Assembly: GCA_030278955.1 (NCBI GenBank)
Contig: JAOANR010000003.1
Span: forward strand, 29,651,227 to 29,715,226
DNA length: 64,000 nucleotides
Source of the DNA: Hygrophila difformis
Taxonomy: Eukaryota; Streptophyta; Magnoliopsida; Lamiales; Acanthaceae
Reading direction: 5' to 3'
The notes below the pieces were generated by a model, which worked only from the letters and a program-made list of their open reading frames with translations, did no database searches and was not told the origin of the DNA. This document shows, piece by piece, positions 60,528 to 64,000 of the stretch. Both the position numbers and the translations under genes were made by a program. Numbering within the stretch: the stretch's first letter is position 1; every line of letters starts with the position of its first letter.

Positions 60528-61438
60528 AGTAAAAAGAAGTGAAAGGATCATTGTTATTCTCTTATTTGAAAGTGAATTATTTAGAGGATAAAAACACTTC
60601 TTGTCCAAATGTTTTCTCATAAAGTTGCTAATATTTTTGTGATATTCTGAAAATCAGTTAAACTTCTTGTGTCAAAACATAGGTGAAACTTTTATTTTAC
60701 AGCAAGCATTGGTCCCATGCATATGTTGTTGCACAGTTAAGAGGGAAGGAACATACTACAATTGCTAGTAATTTGAGAAAAGGGTTATATAATTACTTTT
60801 CTTACAAAATAGAACTGTGTCTATAGATGAATTTAGCAGTTGCTCATTTTTTGTGAACGAATTGGATATTCTCATTCCTTGATCTCCACCGGCTAATAAT
60901 TAGTTATGTTGTAGGTATATGTAGTACTGTTTAGCACCTTCTTGAAAATATGAATATTCCAACTCCAATTGTTGGTGAAAAGAATCGAATAAAATCAAAT
61001 TAAACATAACTCGTCAAACTCAAGGCGCGCGAATCAACCAAATGCAAATGCATTTGCAAATAGCTCAGCAAGTTAAAACTCGTATCCCGACACAAGATAA
61101 AACAAAGAGCGTGCAATGTTAGCATCGCCACTTTCACCTCCTAAGGAATGAATCATCACTCCTCCAGAGTTCGTTATTCAAAATGGCCACAATAAGAAAC
61201 CAGTGCGTCAAAACATTATTCTGTATCTCAATCTACCCTCCTCTCTTTTCTTTTTGGATTTCCTCCTCTTAATTGTGGCAAATTTAGCCAAAAAGTTGAG
61301 TAGCTTGATAATTAAACCTTGCATTCTATTTCCAGGAAAATGGGTGAGAACTAAAACCCATATGGGGTTACAAATGAATGCAGTTTTTCACACAACAATA
61401 AGTAGGAACAGCGCAAGCTTTTTTCCTAGGGAACTCTC
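60528..61438. other. intergenic region, then 3' UTR side of the E1-beta gene
   Basis: AT-rich, no gene or repeat recognised. The last part should be the 3' UTR of the gene on the - strand. Confidence 0.5.
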
Positions 61439-62224
61439 TTAGGCAGTTGCGGCCAGTGCAGTTGATCTGTAACAGGCCCTCTTTGCTGCACGAACAATAT
61501 CATCAACCTAAAAAAGGGAATTTGCAATGAGATAGTGAAATAAGCTTTCCGAAAGAATATAAACAAGTCAGATATCACTAAGATGAGACATGTATCAGTT
61601 CAAAAATCAGACCATAGCACACCATCATGCTTACACTTTGTCATTGTTATAAATGTGGCAGATGGGACTTATGTGAGGTTCAATACACAAGATGGCCAAT
61701 GGCTAAAGCTAGGATATTGACCAGAGGGTAAAAAGATAGAATGAGAGTCCAAATATAAGACTGAAGAATATGAAATTGAAAAGAGACGGACCCAGTTTAG
61801 CAAAATAAACATCATAATGCCATCGTGCTGAGCAAATTCAAGCTTAAAATGTGAAGGAACAGATGGTTCAACATTTTATTTCCTGGAACATGATTTTTTT
61901 TTTAATTACGTTTATGTTTCCGTGCAATACTCTAGTTAATGCCAAAAGTATACCAGAGCAATTATAGTCATGCAGTACCGATCAGAATAACTAACTCATA
62001 AAGAACAAGCAAAAGGTTCAAGGACGGACTTGTGGAACAGCTATTCTCTCAAGATTTGCAGCATATGGCATAGGTACATCAGCCCCTGAAATCCTCTCAA
62101 CAGCCGCATCAAGATACTCAAAGCTATCTTCAACAACAGAAGCACTGAAACATCCAGAAAAGAAAATTTGTAAAATAAGGATACATAATAACATATGAGT
62201 ACCGAATCCGTAATGTGACACACA

Positions 62225-62274
<50 letters not shown>

Positions 62275-63374
62275 CAAGACCATATCTCAGCCCCAACACC
62301 ATGTTGAGGGAATCCTTCTTCAACAGTCACAAGCCTATTCGTTTTCCTGACAGAGGCATTTATTGTTGACCGATCAAGAGGGCGGATTGAACGAAGATTT
62401 ATCACCTGTTTAAGCAACCCACGCCCAACCAAACTAGTATTCAGAGAGCCATTTACATTCTGTCTATAAAGTGTAGAGACATGAATCAATCCTAGCTTAC
62501 CTCAGCACTGATTCCGTCTTTTGCAAGAATTTCAGCAGCCTGTATACATATTAGATTATAAATACATCAGGAAATAAATAAATAAAGAATAAAAAAGGGC
62601 TGCGCTTTAGACTTCATGGCAATTGCAAAACAGTGGAAGCTTAAAAGCTTTGACAGACCTCAAGAAAAAGTTAAAGCACAGAAAAGTGAGAACTGTAAAC
62701 GCTTTAAACAATAACCAACGAAAGTAATGAATGCTATTACTTTAGTGTGTTTTTAGTGCTTTCTGCGAATTATACAAACTTATTCGGAAAATAAGACACA
62801 GCCACTTCAGTAAAAGGTCAGCATTCAACCTATTTTCTGCGGCCTTGTAGCAAACTATCAAAAGTGTGCATATAGAGAAAGTTGTATTGTAACCATATAA
62901 CTTCTACTCCTTCAAAAATAAAAGAAAATACCTTGAGGGCATATCCAACCATCTTTGAGAAGGCAGTGATGGTTACATCCTTTCCTTCAAGTTCTATCTG
63001 TTGAAAAAAGGAGAAAGAAATTAATAAACATTTAAACAGAAAGATAAAGCGCCGCATACCACAGAGAGGAATGATATACCTTGGCTTTCCCGATAGGAAC
63101 ACAAAAGTTGGAATCAAGAACTTCATCCGAGACAGGGAAAGATTCACCATACCTGTTTGAAAAAAGTAGAACCCCACAGAAAGTATAACTAAGGTCCATA
63201 TTCAAATCAAAGCAACAAGTACAGAGAAAGTACTACTCACAGCAATTCATTTTCAAGAAATACAACAGGATCAGGATCTCTTATAGCAGCTTTAAGCAGG
63301 CCACGAGCATCTTCTGAAGAATATGGAGCCAGAACCTTTAATCCTGGAATGGCGCCATACCATGCTGCATAACA
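61439..63374 (-). CDS. pyruvate dehydrogenase E1 component, beta subunit, mitochondrial type (last seven exons)
   Basis: On the - strand: exons 63374-63241, 63152-63080, 62997-62932, 62539-62501, 62405-62281, 62144-62030 and 61507-61439, all with GT-AG borders and matching phases. In order they encode [14 protein letters not shown]..., [13 protein letters not shown]..., [46 protein letters not shown]..., [14 protein letters not shown]...[12 protein letters not shown], and [14 protein letters not shown] to TAA. These are the transketolase pyrimidine-binding end and the transketolase C-terminal domain of E1-beta, which with E1-alpha decarboxylates pyruvate in the PDH complex. The C-terminal words fit the mitochondrial rather than the plastid form. 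The N-terminal half lies beyond the right edge. Confidence 0.95.
62219..62273. repeat. compound (ca)n(ga)n microsatellite in an E1-beta intron
   Basis: About 12 CA then about 15 GA steps. On the gene strand it begins about 8 nt after the splice donor at 62280 and forms a long CT then GT run. Confidence 0.95.
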
Positions 63375-64000
63375 CTAAAACAAAAAAACACTATCATATT
63401 GTTGAAGAGTTTCTTTCTCACAGATCAGGGAAGTCAGAAGGCATTCGGCAACTAATTCATCATCGATTCATCATTTCATATGAAAATTCTTTGGGCTAGC
63501 TACAATTGGTATTACAGTCAAATTACCAGAAGTAGGACACGGTCTTTTACATCACTTTAAGGCTACCAAAGGGCATTGCAATCATCAGTTAAACTCATGT
63601 CAGACTCGGCTAGCTGATGCCATGTGTGGCTGTGTCTGAACTCTGAACCAGGAGGGGTAGGGGGAGTTTGTTTGCATATCAAAATTGCAAGAGTTCCTCT
63701 GTTTTCGTTTTAAATCATTACTTACACATATACCTAATACTTACACAACATGTTCAACTCTTGACTTCATAATTATATAACTCAACATGTGATTCATCAA
63801 AATACACACTACCTCTGATTTTTTTAAAGCAATACATAGGAGAATCATGAATTGGATTTGACTTGAGAAAAATTGAGAAATGGGGTATTTATATTCATAC
63901 AAGAAAGCGGAGAAAAATGGGGTATGTGAAGAAAAATACTCAATATTTTCCATTTGGAGAAACAAAGAATTTAAGGAGGAAGGGCCAGCATTGATTGATA
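63375..64000 (-). other. intron of the E1-beta gene running off the window
   Basis: No further exon was found: the expected upstream segment ending in HSQ is not encoded here. The intron is therefore longer than 620 bp. Confidence 0.7.

Noticed and set aside
62018..62489. Frames with [14 protein letters not shown] repeats
   Set aside because: Translation of the intron microsatellite; the real exons flank it with proper splice sites.

Overview
The window is nuclear DNA of a flowering plant, most likely a eudicot. The evidence is spliced plant housekeeping genes, Athila-type Ty3/gypsy and Ty1/copia LTR retrotransposons, a Mutator-like transposon carrying a ULP1-type gene, and AT-rich intergenic DNA. 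No bacterial-type operon, CRISPR array or viral genome is present. Every copy count and divergence below was made by eye, without an aligner.

Layout. (1) 1-8780: a decayed Mutator-like element with a transposase pseudogene on + (296-2335) converging on a ULP1-protease-like pseudogene on - (7647-3675). (2) 8786-46318: a nest of two Athila-lineage elements on the - strand. Element A has LTRs at 8786-13195 and 41951-46318, target duplication ggtag and a tRNA-Asp primer site. Element B (LTRs 18556-23281 and 32083-36809) is inserted in A's pol and carries an unbroken 1985-codon gag-pol. B's inner 3' end is rearranged: its 3' LTR is followed by a second copy of the A pol sequence that flanks its 5' LTR. 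(3) 46324-55211: single-copy-like DNA with an intronless ARM-repeat gene, a SINE-like element, a 515-bp hAT-type MITE and a four-exon E2 ubiquitin-conjugating enzyme gene. (4) 55217-60522: a young but frameshifted Ty1/copia element. (5) 61439-64000: the last seven exons of the mitochondrial pyruvate dehydrogenase E1-beta gene on the - strand.

The most unusual signal is in the A/B pair. Both elements carry arrays of short inverted half-sites in a fixed forward-forward-reverse-reverse order at three equivalent places: twice in each LTR and once after pol. In A the half-site is TACGACGCTA; in B it is an unrelated word, TTTGTCGCGGAAC. The layout is kept while the sequence is swapped. One LTR array and the post-pol array sit directly upstream of TATA boxes, and the post-pol one in A precedes a captured F-box gene fragment. 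This suggests a family-specific recognition or structural system governing an LTR promoter and a second internal promoter.
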